Shown here: in pieces, positions 25,846 to 34,803 of the stretch | Layout of the letters: each line of letters opens with the position of its first letter | How positions within the stretch are numbered: the first letter of the stretch is position 1 | Source: Thermoprotei archaeon | GTDB lineage: Archaea; Thermoproteota; Thermoprotei; Gearchaeales; WAQG01 | Direction: 5' to 3' | DNA: 64,000 nucleotides | Assembly (NCBI GenBank): GCA_038881895.1 | Contig: JAVZOV010000001.1 | Span: 537,287-601,286 of the forward strand | The notes under the pieces: model-generated | Seen by the model: only the letters and a program-made list of their open reading frames with translations | Databases searched by the model: none | What the model was told of the DNA's origin: nothing | Translations under genes and position numbers: made by a program

Positions 25846-26969
25846 AATCTATAATTACTGTTAAAAAGGACATTATTAACGATATTGTTGAATTAGGTGG
25901 TAAAGGCATTTTTAAATGTTATCAATGTGGTGCATGCACTGCGACATGTGCTATATCAGAGGGCATGTTTATAAGTTTCCGAAGAGCAATTAAATATGCT
26001 CAATTAGGATTGGAAGATAAGCTTAAAGGTGATTTAGTGCCATGGTTATGTAATGTTCATGGTGACTGTATAAAAGCTTGCCCTAGAGATGCTAATCCGT
26101 GTGAAATATTAGCATCTTTAAGGCGTTACCAAAGTATACTTTATGATTGGACTGGCATATCGAGGTGGTGGTACTTTTCATCCTTAAAAAGAAAGTTAGC
26201 AATAATTACAGCAATCATAGGTTTATCTATAATAGGGTTTCTAGCATTATTTGGATCCATAATATCAAGTTATATGTCACAGAGTATGTTCGTCAACTTG
26301 CCTCAGCTTATTCCGATTGGCATTGGTATAGTTCTTATATCGTTAACTTTTCTCATCAGCAATGCATACAGAATGTATAAATTTGTGGGCGGTGGTAAGG
26401 ATTATAAAATAGGTTTTATTGAAACTGTAAAAAGATCATTGCTCTTTTGGATTAAAAGCGAGTATGATGCGCTTAAGGTTTCAGATAAAAGGATTAGAAT
26501 TCTGGAGCATGTATTTATTCTAGTGGGATTAGGACTATTTTTGTTACTTTCCCTCCTTTACTTACTATTACCATCAATATACCAGGCATATCCTTATTCG
26601 TATGTACTAACTATTAGTAGGTATATAACAAGTGGATTTCTTATAATTGGTGCTGGGCTTCCATTTGTAAAACGAGTCGTAGACCTACCCAATATTCACT
26701 GGTATTATAAACTATTCCGTCATTCAACCGATTGGATAGCAATAGGTTTGGTATTTTCAATAGCGTTTACTGGGATGCTTCTAAATATCTTTAATGATCT
26801 TCATCTATACGCGTTCTCATACCTAATCTATGTTCTACATATTGGGTTAGTTGTTCCGTTTTTAGTTCTTGAAGTACCGTTTGGAAAACATACTCACTGG
26901 TTGTATAAAGTTATTGCAAATTATGTTGGAGCTAGAAAAGGATTAGTGAGGGGTGAGATGATTGAGTAA
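25842..26969 (+). CDS. Second QmoC-like membrane protein, one cluster Cys replaced by His
   Basis: A 375-residue paralogue of the preceding protein with the same order: two FeS motifs, then about six membrane helices. The first motif is complete (CYQCGACTATC, Cys26, 29, 32, 36). The second reads CNVHGDCIKACP: Cys70, Cys76 and Cys80 remain but the second ligand is His73, so the cluster may have His ligation, be a [3Fe-4S] type, or be lost. Possible heme ligands are in LEHVFILVG and YVLHIGLVV. The tandem pair suggests a heterodimeric membrane module. It overlaps its neighbours on both sides by four and eight bases. Confidence 0.85.
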   Translation: MKSIITVKKDIINDIVELGGKGIFKCYQCGACTATCAISEGMFISFRRAIKYAQLGLEDKLKGDLVPWLCNVHGDCIKACPRDANPCEILASLRRYQSILYDWTGISRWWYFSSLKRKLAIITAIIGLSIIGFLALFGSIISSYMSQSMFVNLPQLIPIGIGIVLISLTFLISNAYRMYKFVGGGKDYKIGFIETVKRSLLFWIKSEYDALKVSDKRIRILEHVFILVGLGLFLLLSLLYLLLPSIYQAYPYSYVLTISRYITSGFLIIGAGLPFVKRVVDLPNIHWYYKLFRHSTDWIAIGLVFSIAFTGMLLNIFNDLHLYAFSYLIYVLHIGLVVPFLVLEVPFGKHTHWLYKVIANYVGARKGLVRGEMIE

Positions 26970-28323
26970 GCCAGTTCTTGTGATTGGTGGTGGGATAGCT
27001 GGTATACAGGCAGCTCTAGATTTAGCTGAGCAAGGCGTTGAAGTATACTTAGTCGAAAAGAATCCAAGCATAGGCGGAAAAATGGCTCAACTCGATAAGA
27101 CGTTTCCAACACTTGACTGTGCATCTTGCATTCTAACACCTAAAATGGCATCCGTTCTTAGGTATAATAATATAAAATTGCTAATGTACTCAGAAGTACA
27201 GGAGATTAAGGGATCAACTGGAGATTTCATTGTCAAAGTTCTTAAAAAACCAAGGTATGTTGATTGGGATAAATGCACTGGATGTGGAACATGCACAGAA
27301 AAATGCCCTCAAAAAGTTCCTGATGAATATAACATGAGGCTAGGTTATCGTAAAGCCATATACATACAATTTCCTCAGGCTGTTCCACGCAAGGCAGTCA
27401 TAGACGCCTCACACTGTTTACGTCTCAATCCACCACCCGATCTTAAAGAAAGGGCTAAGGGAAGACCTCTATGTGGAGTATGTGAAAGAATCTGCCCTGC
27501 AAAAGCCATAGACTTTAACCAGGCACCGGAAATCATAGAATTAAATGTCGCATCAATAATAATTGCAACCGGTGTAGACCTCTATGATGCTCGTAAAATA
27601 CCTGAGTACGGTTACGGAAAGTTCCAGAACGTGTACACCCATTTAGAATTTGAAAGATTGGTCTCTGCAACAGGTCCAACTGGAGGAGGTATAGTTAGAA
27701 GATCTGATGGGAAGCCTCCCAAAAAGATTGCATGGATTCAATGTGTAGGTTCCAGAGATGTTAGGTTTAACCACTATTGTTCGGCATTCTGTTGCATGGC
27801 TGCAACAAAGCAAGCAATACTCACTAAAGAGCACATGCCAGACGTAGACACTGCTATATTTTACATGGATATAAGGGCATTTGGAAAAGGTTTCTATGAA
27901 TTTTATAAGAGAGCAATGGATGAGTTTGGCGTAAAATATATTCGTGGAAAAGTTGTGAAAATCAACGAGAATCCTAATAATAAAAATCTAATATTACTCT
28001 ATGAGGATACATCAGTAAGCTATATGAAAAGGGATGAATTTGACATGGTAGTCTTATCAGTAGCTATTAAACCTAACACAGTTTCATTTCAATTGCCGTT
28101 AAAGTTTGATGAAGGTGGGTTTATAAGATTGATGGATCCATACTTAGATACCGTTTCTACAACAATTGACGGTATTTTTGTGATCGGTGGTGCTGCGGAG
28201 GCTAGAGATATTCCTGACTCTGTTACGATGGCAAGTGCTGCTGCCATTAAAGCAGCTCTCATAGCTAAAAACCCAGCTATCACGGTTAAACCCTTAGCTA
28301 CGATGAGAGGTGAAAAACAATGA
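26962..28323 (+). CDS. HdrA/QmoA-like FAD iron-sulfur protein (short form)
   Basis: A 453-residue flavoprotein starting at TTG 26962 after GGGGTGAG. The FAD motif GGGIAG is at 9-14, showing that the N-terminal domain of canonical HdrA is absent, as in QmoA. TLDCASCILTPKM (Cys53, Cys56) is the conserved HdrA cysteine segment. Ferredoxin-type ligands follow: CTGCGTCTEKCP (Cys105-115) and a second set Cys152, then CGVCERICP (Cys171-178). HdrA-type flavin is the site of electron bifurcation in methanogen complexes. Here it lies between the membrane QmoC-like pair and a longer HdrA. The family is certain; assignment as QmoA-like rests on length and context. Confidence 0.88.
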   Translation: MSKPVLVIGGGIAGIQAALDLAEQGVEVYLVEKNPSIGGKMAQLDKTFPTLDCASCILTPKMASVLRYNNIKLLMYSEVQEIKGSTGDFIVKVLKKPRYVDWDKCTGCGTCTEKCPQKVPDEYNMRLGYRKAIYIQFPQAVPRKAVIDASHCLRLNPPPDLKERAKGRPLCGVCERICPAKAIDFNQAPEIIELNVASIIIATGVDLYDARKIPEYGYGKFQNVYTHLEFERLVSATGPTGGGIVRRSDGKPPKKIAWIQCVGSRDVRFNHYCSAFCCMAATKQAILTKEHMPDVDTAIFYMDIRAFGKGFYEFYKRAMDEFGVKYIRGKVVKINENPNNKNLILLYEDTSVSYMKRDEFDMVVLSVAIKPNTVSFQLPLKFDEGGFIRLMDPYLDTVSTTIDGIFVIGGAAEARDIPDSVTMASAAAIKAALIAKNPAITVKPLATMRGEKQ

Positions 28324-30266
28324 GTGAGGAACCCAGAATAGGCGTTTATGTATGTCACTGTGGTCTTAATATAGCTGCGACGGTGGATGTCAAAGCTGTA
28401 GTAGAATATGCTAAAAGCCTTCCTAATGTAATAATTAGTCGTGATTATGTTTTTATGTGCTCTACGCCAGGTCAGGATTTGATCAGAGATGACATTAAGA
28501 ATTATAAATTAAATAGGATTGTAGTTGCCGCTTGTTCGCCGTCAATGCATGAGCCAACGTTTAGAGCAACACTAGAGAGTGTAAACCTCAATAAATATCT
28601 TCTAGAGATGGCTAATATTAGAGAACATTGTTCATGGGTTCATTCAGATAAAAAAGTAGCAACAGAAAAGGCGAAAGATCTCGTACGCATGGCTGTAGCA
28701 AAGGCTCGTCTGCTTGAACCTTTAGAGGAACAAGAATACGTTGCTCAACAAAGTGTCTTAGTTTTAGGTGGAGGAGTAGCGGGAATGAGAGCTTCCTTGG
28801 ATTTAGCTAGTTGGGGATTTGATGTTTATCTAATAGAGAAAAGTCCAACATTAGGAGGTAGGACAGCCTTAACAGGATGGCTTAGACACGATAGAAGAGG
28901 TGCAGAAGTCGTGAAGGCTATGATTAAAGAAATAGCAAGAAATGGTAAGATCCATGTATTCACTAACTCTGAACTTATTGATTTAAGTGGTTTCCCAGGT
29001 AATTTTGCTGCAAAAATTAAGATAAATCCAAGGTATGTTAATGAGAGATGCACATTGTGTGGTGAGTGTGAGCTTGAGTGCCCGGTTGAAGTGCTAAATG
29101 AATATGAATACGGGCTAAATCGGAGAAAAGCAATATATATACCATTTAGGAATTCATATCCACAATTCTATGTAATAGATCCACGTGTTTGTGTAAAATG
29201 TGGCGAGTGTGTTAAGGCTTGTAGGTATAATGCAATTAATCTCAATGAAAAAGAAGCAACGTTGGATCTAAAAGTCGGTGCTATAATCATTGCAACAGGT
29301 TATGATCCATACAGGCCAGTGCGAGGAGAATATGGTTATGGCTTGCATGAGAACATAGTAACTTTATTCCAGCTCGAAAGACTTCTTGACCCAGAAGGAC
29401 CGACACATGGAGAATTAATAATAGGTGGAAAAGTACCTAAAAGCATAGCGTTCATACTTTGTGTAGGGTCCCGTGGAACAACACCCAATGCTAAAAGTTA
29501 CTGCTCACGTATGTGCTGTACATCCACTCTGATGAATACTATTAAGATTAAGGAACGATATCCAGAAACTGACGTGTTTGTTTTCTATAAAGATATCACA
29601 ACTTATGGCAATGATGAGAGTCTCTATGAAGAAGCTGGTGGAAAGCTGGTGAAATTTGTGAAATTTGAGGAAGTTCCAGTGGTTGATGTGGGACCCGAAG
29701 GATTATATATAGATGTTAAAGAAGTTACAATACAAGAAGACATTAGAATCCCGGTAGACGCTGTAATTCTATCAACAGGCATGGTTCCTAGACGCGATCA
29801 AAGTGACATGCTTTCTGTAACGAGAGCAAGCTGTAGTCCTGATGGATTTATTCGGGAGGCGCATTTGAAATTAAGACCAGTTGAAGCACCTAGCGCTGGG
29901 ATATATTTGGCTGGTGCAGTGGCAGGTCCAAAAAATATCATAGAAAGTATTAGAATGGGGAGCGCAGCAGCGTCTAAAGTTGCAACCCTATTATCTCAGG
30001 GCAAAGTGAAAGCGGAACCTCTCGTAGCGAGAGTTAATGAGGAGAGATGTAGTGGATGTAAAGTATGCGTGGGTGTTTGTCCTTATAGAGCTATTTCGAT
30101 GATAGAAGTTAACGGTAGAAGTGTTGCACATGTTGAGAGTGCACTTTGTATGGGTTGTGGAACATGTTCTGCTGCATGTCCTTCCGGTGCAATGCAGCAC
30201 TTAGGTTTTAAAGATAATCAGATTGTAGCCCAAGTTGTTGCAGTAACTGGAGGTGGTAGTGTGTGA
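28320..30266 (+). CDS. hdrA: HdrA-like flavoprotein, full-length form with C-terminal ferredoxin domain
   Basis: A 648-residue protein. Residues 1-140 are the HdrA N-terminal domain (VCHCGLNIA, AACSPSMHEPTF). FAD motif GGGVAG is at 151-156. Clusters: CTLCGECELECP (Cys245-255), CVKCGECVKAC (Cys292-302), and a C-terminal two-cluster ferredoxin with CSGCKVCVGVCP and CMGCGTCSAACP. The HdrA cysteine segment LDCxxC after the FAD site is absent; the position reads GWLRHDRRGAE, so the two HdrA-like proteins are not equivalent. QmoB has a similar layout with an MvhD domain fused; here MvhD is the separate next gene. Starts ATGA-coupled to the previous gene. Confidence 0.9.
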   Translation: MSEEPRIGVYVCHCGLNIAATVDVKAVVEYAKSLPNVIISRDYVFMCSTPGQDLIRDDIKNYKLNRIVVAACSPSMHEPTFRATLESVNLNKYLLEMANIREHCSWVHSDKKVATEKAKDLVRMAVAKARLLEPLEEQEYVAQQSVLVLGGGVAGMRASLDLASWGFDVYLIEKSPTLGGRTALTGWLRHDRRGAEVVKAMIKEIARNGKIHVFTNSELIDLSGFPGNFAAKIKINPRYVNERCTLCGECELECPVEVLNEYEYGLNRRKAIYIPFRNSYPQFYVIDPRVCVKCGECVKACRYNAINLNEKEATLDLKVGAIIIATGYDPYRPVRGEYGYGLHENIVTLFQLERLLDPEGPTHGELIIGGKVPKSIAFILCVGSRGTTPNAKSYCSRMCCTSTLMNTIKIKERYPETDVFVFYKDITTYGNDESLYEEAGGKLVKFVKFEEVPVVDVGPEGLYIDVKEVTIQEDIRIPVDAVILSTGMVPRRDQSDMLSVTRASCSPDGFIREAHLKLRPVEAPSAGIYLAGAVAGPKNIIESIRMGSAAASKVATLLSQGKVKAEPLVARVNEERCSGCKVCVGVCPYRAISMIEVNGRSVAHVESALCMGCGTCSAACPSGAMQHLGFKDNQIVAQVVAVTGGGSV

Positions 30267-30700
30267 GTTCGTATCCTATGTTTGAACCTAAAATAGTTGT
30301 GTTTGCTTGCAATTGGTGTACTTATGCAGCAGTGGATTTGGCTGGTACTAGTAGAATCTCATACCCACCGAATGTTAGAGTTATTAGAGTTATGTGCTCT
30401 GGGCGTGTTGATCCACAGTTCGTGCTCGAAGCATTTAAAAATGGTGCTGATGGTGTGATAGTTGCCGGTTGTCATCCGCCTGTGGATTGCCATTATACTA
30501 ACGGGAACATAAAAGCTCTTAGACGATTTACACTTTTTAGAAGATTGCTTAATGATCTTGGTATTGAGCAGGAAAGATTTAGGCTTGAATGGATTTCAGC
30601 TTCAGAGGCCGATAAGTGGGTAAAGGTGGTTAGTGAAATGGTGGAAGATGTACGTAAACTAGGTCCTTTTAAACCTAAATTAGGGGTGAAGGAGGTGTGA
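30263..30700 (+). CDS. mvhD: F420-non-reducing hydrogenase iron-sulfur subunit D (MvhD-like)
   Basis: A 145-residue protein of the MvhD/FlpD family with all expected cysteines: FACNWCTYAA (Cys16, Cys19), RVMCSGRV (Cys45) and GCHPPVDCHYTNGN (Cys70, Cys76). It carries a [2Fe-2S] cluster and bridges electrons from the hydrogenase to HdrA. GTG start overlapping the HdrA stop by four bases. In Qmo complexes an MvhD domain is fused to QmoB; its separate form here, followed by hydrogenase genes, matches methanogen mvhDGA order. Confidence 0.92.
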   Translation: MSSYPMFEPKIVVFACNWCTYAAVDLAGTSRISYPPNVRVIRVMCSGRVDPQFVLEAFKNGADGVIVAGCHPPVDCHYTNGNIKALRRFTLFRRLLNDLGIEQERFRLEWISASEADKWVKVVSEMVEDVRKLGPFKPKLGVKEV

Positions 30701-30703
30701 TGA

Positions 30704-31690
30704 ATGAGCGAGCGTGTTAAAGTGGCATTTTACTGGTGTGCCAGTTGTGGTGGATGTGAGGAGGCGGTTGTTGATTTAGCCGAGAAAATACTAGACGTGA
30801 TTAACTTAGTTGATATAGTATTTTGGCCTGTTGCTATGGATTTCAAATTAGAGGACGTCGAAAGAATGCCAGACAACTCAATAACTGTTAGTTTTATCAA
30901 TGGTGGTATTAGACTTAGTGAGCATGAGAAAGTTGTTAAGCTCCTCAGACAGAAATCCAAGTTAGTAGTAGCTTTTGGTGCTTGTTCTTCATGGGGAGGC
31001 ATTCCAGGTTTAGCTAATTTGTACACTCGTGAAGAAATACTTGAACGAGCTTATCTCACAACTCCAACAACACATAATCCTGATAAAATAATACCAGGTT
31101 CTAAGACTGAAGTTGAAATCGATAATACTAAAATTGAGGTGCCAGTTTTTCTTGCGAGTCTAAAACCTCTTGATGAGGTTATAGATGTTGATTATTATAT
31201 ACCTGGTTGCCCACCAACTCCAAATGTAACATGGAAAGCGTTAGAAACTCTGCTTTCTGGTAACCTTCCATCTAAAGGCTCAGTATTGGGTGCTAGTGAT
31301 CGATCTCTGTGTGACGAATGCCCACTTAATAAGACAAAGCCTGAGAATGTGCTCATTAAAGAGTTTAAGAGGATCGTTAATTTTAATCCAGAACCTAATA
31401 AGTGTCTTCTTGTTCAAGGTCTTCCATGTTTAGGTCCAGTGACTAGAGGAGGTTGTGGAGCTTTATGTGTCAATGCTAATATGCCATGTACGGGATGTTT
31501 TGGTCCACTTAGTGATGTGAGAGATTATGGTGGTAAAGCCATATCTTATCTTGCCAGTATTCTTGACTTAGATAATGAAGAGGATATAAAGAGAGAATTA
31601 TCTAAAATAATAGATGCCACAGGTTTAGTATATAAGTATTATTTACCAAAGTCTGCTCTTAAAGGTAAGGTGGGAGGGAGTAAATCATGA
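30704..31690 (+). CDS. mvhG: [NiFe] hydrogenase small subunit (MvhG-like)
   Basis: A 328-residue small subunit without a Tat signal, so cytoplasmic. Proximal cluster ligands: WCASCGGCEEAVVDL and FGACSSWGGIPG, then IPGCPPTPN. The C-terminal part adds further clusters with CDECPLNK and PCLGPVTRGGCGALC...CTGCFGP, as in group 3 hydrogenases of methanogens (MvhG/VhuG). It passes electrons from the NiFe site to MvhD. A perfect GGAGGTGTGATGA region precedes the ATG, and the stop overlaps the large-subunit start by four bases. Confidence 0.93.
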   Translation: MSERVKVAFYWCASCGGCEEAVVDLAEKILDVINLVDIVFWPVAMDFKLEDVERMPDNSITVSFINGGIRLSEHEKVVKLLRQKSKLVVAFGACSSWGGIPGLANLYTREEILERAYLTTPTTHNPDKIIPGSKTEVEIDNTKIEVPVFLASLKPLDEVIDVDYYIPGCPPTPNVTWKALETLLSGNLPSKGSVLGASDRSLCDECPLNKTKPENVLIKEFKRIVNFNPEPNKCLLVQGLPCLGPVTRGGCGALCVNANMPCTGCFGPLSDVRDYGGKAISYLASILDLDNEEDIKRELSKIIDATGLVYKYYLPKSALKGKVGGSKS

Positions 31691-33150
31691 AAGAGATTAT
31701 TATTGATCCCATAACAAGGTTAGAGGGGCATGGAAAGATAATTATAGTGTTAGATGATGATGGCAATGCTAAGCGAGCCTATTTTCAGGTTCCTGAATTG
31801 AGAGGTTTTGAAAAGTTTGCTGAAGGTAGAGCAGCTGAAGACATGCCAATAATAACACCAAGAATTTGCGGTGTTTGTCCAATGGCTCATCACATGGCAT
31901 CCACGAAAGCTCTTGATGATTTGTATAAGATAGATCCACCAAGTGCAGCTAAAAAAATACGTGAGCTTGCATATAATGTTTTCATGCTTGAGGATCACGC
32001 ATTACATTTCTACATATTGGCTGGTCCAGATTTCATAGTTGGCCCAACTGCACCCAAATCTGAGAGGAATGTTGTTGGAGTTATAAAGAAGGTTGGTCTA
32101 GAAGTAGGAAAAAGAATCATAGTAACGCGTAAAAAGCTTAGAGATATAAATACAAGGCTAGCAGGTAAAGTGATACACCCAGTTTTTGGTGTGCCTGGAG
32201 GTGTTTCTAAACCCGTGAGTGAGGATGATGCGAAGGAAATTAGGGCTATTGCTAATGAAGCTCTTGATTTTGCAATGTTTACACTAAAAGCTTTCAAAGA
32301 TCTAGTTCTTTCTAAAAAAGAAATTTTAGATCTTATAATTAGTGAAGCTTATACGCATAGGACATATTACATGGGGCTTGTTGATGATAAAAATCGAGTG
32401 AATTTCTATGATGGTAAAATAAAGATCGTAACACCTTCAGGGAAAGAATTCGCGAAGTTTGATGTTCATGAATATCAGAATTACATACAGGAACATGTTG
32501 AACCATGGACTTACATTAAGTTTCCATTTATTCGTCAGGTAGGATGGAAGGGGTTCGTAGACGGTGAGGACAGTGGTATATATTGCGTGGCTCCTTTGGC
32601 AAGATTAAACGTTGCTGATGGTATGGCTACACCGCTTGCTCAAGAAGCCTACGAAGAGATGTACGAGATGCTTAGTGGAAAACCTGTTCATCACACGCTT
32701 GCTTTTCACTGGGCTAGAGTTATAGAAATGGTTTATGCTGCTGAGAGGATTAAGGAGCTTGCAGAAGATCCTGAATTAACCGATAAGAATGTCAGAGTCA
32801 TGCCAACAAGTACTCCAAGCATTGGTATTGGTGTTGTAGAGGCTCCACGTGGTACTCTCATTCATCATTATGAGACTGACGAACTTGGAAGGATTAAAAG
32901 AGCTAATTTAATAGTCGCAACGCAACAAAATGCTGCACGTATAGCACTATCTGTCGATAAAGCTGCGAAAAGTTTTGTTAAGCGTGGTATTATCGACGAG
33001 GGGTTACTTAACATGGTTGAAATAGCATTCAGGGCCTATGATCCTTGCCACGCATGCGGTACGCATTCACTACCTGGTTCTATGCCATTTAAAATTTACT
33101 TATATAATGAAGATGGTAAATTACTAAATGTGATAACACGGGAACAATAG
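31687..33150 (+). CDS. mvhA: [NiFe] hydrogenase large subunit (MvhA-like)
   Basis: A 487-residue catalytic subunit of group 3 type. The nickel-binding motifs are complete: RICGVCPMAHH (Cys61, Cys64) and DPCHACGTH (Cys454, Cys457, His460). Twenty-seven residues follow His460, the usual C-terminal extension removed after nickel insertion, and the maturation protease is encoded next. It oxidises H2 or evolves it, exchanging electrons with MvhG and MvhD. Selenocysteine is not used, since both motifs have Cys codons. The stop and the protease GTG start share a base. Confidence 0.95.
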   Translation: MKEIIIDPITRLEGHGKIIIVLDDDGNAKRAYFQVPELRGFEKFAEGRAAEDMPIITPRICGVCPMAHHMASTKALDDLYKIDPPSAAKKIRELAYNVFMLEDHALHFYILAGPDFIVGPTAPKSERNVVGVIKKVGLEVGKRIIVTRKKLRDINTRLAGKVIHPVFGVPGGVSKPVSEDDAKEIRAIANEALDFAMFTLKAFKDLVLSKKEILDLIISEAYTHRTYYMGLVDDKNRVNFYDGKIKIVTPSGKEFAKFDVHEYQNYIQEHVEPWTYIKFPFIRQVGWKGFVDGEDSGIYCVAPLARLNVADGMATPLAQEAYEEMYEMLSGKPVHHTLAFHWARVIEMVYAAERIKELAEDPELTDKNVRVMPTSTPSIGIGVVEAPRGTLIHHYETDELGRIKRANLIVATQQNAARIALSVDKAAKSFVKRGIIDEGLLNMVEIAFRAYDPCHACGTHSLPGSMPFKIYLYNEDGKLLNVITREQ

Positions 33151-33617
33151 TGTACAAATATACAGCAATCTTTCTAGGTAATAGCATACTTGGTGATGAC
33201 AGGATAGGATTAATAGCAGGTGAGATGCTAAAAGAAAGACTAGTTTCACACGGTATTGACGTACACATAGTAGAGCGTTCAGGGCTTGCTCTGTTAGATT
33301 ATTTAAGTGGATATGAGAAAGCTGTAATCGTTGATAGTGTAAAAACTAACAAGTATCCAATAGGAAGTGTTATCGTGTTCTCTCCTGAAGAGTTTAAACG
33401 TGCAAAACCTATGGCACCACATTTTTTAGGCGTTGTTGATGCAATAGATTTTATAAGAAATCTAAAACTAAATGAACCAAAGAAAGTTATAATAATCGGA
33501 ATCGAGGTTAAAGACCCATACATAATATCAGAAGAATTGTCAAGAGATCTTAAAGAACATTTGGATAAAATAATAGAAGAAATCTATCATAAAATATTGG
33601 AGTTTATTTTATCCTAG
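33150..33617 (+). CDS. Hydrogenase maturation protease (HyaD/HybD family)
   Basis: A 155-residue protease of the M52 family. The N-terminal FLGNSILGDDRIGLIAGEML holds the conserved Gly-Asn and Asp residues that bind nickel, VIVDSVKTN near residue 60 holds the second acidic ligand, and PHFLGVVDAI the histidine. It removes the C-terminal extension of the large subunit just upstream. GTG start immediately after the mvhA stop. It closes the operon; a T-run follows. Confidence 0.88.
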   Translation: MYKYTAIFLGNSILGDDRIGLIAGEMLKERLVSHGIDVHIVERSGLALLDYLSGYEKAVIVDSVKTNKYPIGSVIVFSPEEFKRAKPMAPHFLGVVDAIDFIRNLKLNEPKKVIIIGIEVKDPYIISEELSRDLKEHLDKIIEEIYHKILEFILS

Positions 33618-33625
33618 CTTTTTTT
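33618..33625 (+). terminator. T-run after the hydrogenase operon
   Basis: CTTTTTTT directly after the protease stop codon is an archaeal-type oligo-T terminator candidate at the end of the eight-gene operon and before the his operon. Confidence 0.4.
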
Positions 33626-33694
33626 ATTGATTTCCTTTGCGAAACTTTCACCTGTAATCGAGTTTATATACTTGCTTTTAATAATGTTTCTGTG

Positions 33695-33790
33695 GTGTAC
33701 AGGATGGGTGGTGGCATTCATAGGAGCGTGTCGCCTTCACCTATAACTCAGGCATAAAAATCAATGAGAATTCTTTCGACAATCTAGTTC
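33695..33790 (+). repeat. Possible decayed TnpB-element right end upstream of hisG
   Basis: GGGTGGTGGCAT resembles GGGGTGGTGGCAC inside the element at 14960-15240, and ATGAGAATTCTTTCGAC followed by TCTAGT resembles TTGAGAATCCTCCGAC and TTTAGT of the right end at 62283. No coding remnant is seen. The his promoter must lie within or next to it. Confidence 0.3.
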
Positions 33791-33823
33791 TAAAACTTAA
33801 ATCCATTCTGGAGGTGTTTAATA

Positions 33824-34801
33824 TTGGCTAAATTACGTTTTGCAATACCAAAGGGATCATTAGAAAAAGCAACATATGATTTTCTTGAAAAAGCAATGAT
33901 TAAAATATATGGGCGCGAACGTAGTTATCGACTTACAACTAGTGACCCAGATCTGCAGTTGAAGATCTTAAGACCACAAGAAATACCTATCTATGTTTCA
34001 GAAGGGCTTTACGATATAGGCATCACAGGTTTAGATTGGGTAGAAGAAACAGGCTCTAATGTAAAAATACTGTTAGATTTAGAGTACGGTGCTGTGAACC
34101 TAGTGGTTGCTGTTCCAAAAACCCTTGATATAAATTCTCTTGAAGCATTATTAGCACAGCAGCATTCTTTAGGTAAAGTTCTTAGAATATCTACTGAATA
34201 TCCGTCTTTGGTTTCTCGATATGTTATGACACTCCCAAAATATAAAGAACTTTATGGTGAGAGCGGCCCAGTTATTATTACACCATGGTGGAAGATTGGC
34301 AAAAACAATTGGGTACACATATATCTATCTTTTGGAGCGACGGAGGCTAAGCCTCCAGATGAAGCTGATGCAATCGTTGATGTATCAGAAACTGGAACAA
34401 CATTAGAACAAAACAGTCTTAAACCCATTGATGTGGTGATGCGCTCGACCGCTATACTAATAGCCAACAAACTTTCATTAAATGATGCTGAAAAAAGAGA
34501 GAAAATCTATGATATAATAGCGCAATTTAGAGGTGTTATAGAGAGTGAGAAGAAATTCCATATATTTGTGAACGTAAAAGAAGAAAATCTTAATGAGCTT
34601 TTAAAAATCCTTCCTGCATTAAAAGGACCAACAATAAGCTCTCTCTCAAAACCTGGCTGGTATGCAGTAAATACTGTGATTAACAGATCAGATTACATAA
34701 AACTATTACCTAAATTAAGAAAACTAGCTCAAGGATTAGTAGTTCATGAACCACAGCTTATTATGCCGCTTGAGGATATTGCGAGAGAAGAGAGTGAGTA
34801 A
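33824..34801 (+). CDS. hisG: ATP phosphoribosyltransferase, long form
   Basis: A 325-residue HisG of the long type: catalytic domains (about 1-215) with LRFAIPKGSLEKATYDFL, VSEGLYDIGITGLDWVEE and ADAIVDVSETGTTLEQN (PRPP-binding region), followed by the C-terminal regulatory ACT-like domain (about 230-305) that senses histidine. It makes phosphoribosyl-ATP, the first and feedback-controlled step. Start TTG 33824 with GGAGGTG nine bases upstream. First gene of a compact his operon running to 41938. No HisZ is needed for the long form. Confidence 0.93.
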   Translation: MAKLRFAIPKGSLEKATYDFLEKAMIKIYGRERSYRLTTSDPDLQLKILRPQEIPIYVSEGLYDIGITGLDWVEETGSNVKILLDLEYGAVNLVVAVPKTLDINSLEALLAQQHSLGKVLRISTEYPSLVSRYVMTLPKYKELYGESGPVIITPWWKIGKNNWVHIYLSFGATEAKPPDEADAIVDVSETGTTLEQNSLKPIDVVMRSTAILIANKLSLNDAEKREKIYDIIAQFRGVIESEKKFHIFVNVKEENLNELLKILPALKGPTISSLSKPGWYAVNTVINRSDYIKLLPKLRKLAQGLVVHEPQLIMPLEDIAREESE

Positions 34802-34803
34802 GA

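Noticed and set aside
24712..33617. Calling the operon a methanogen-type MvhADG-HdrABC heterodisulfide reductase
   Set aside because: There is no HdrB, and the HdrC domain is fused to a membrane cytochrome b-like domain, which fits Qmo-type architecture better.
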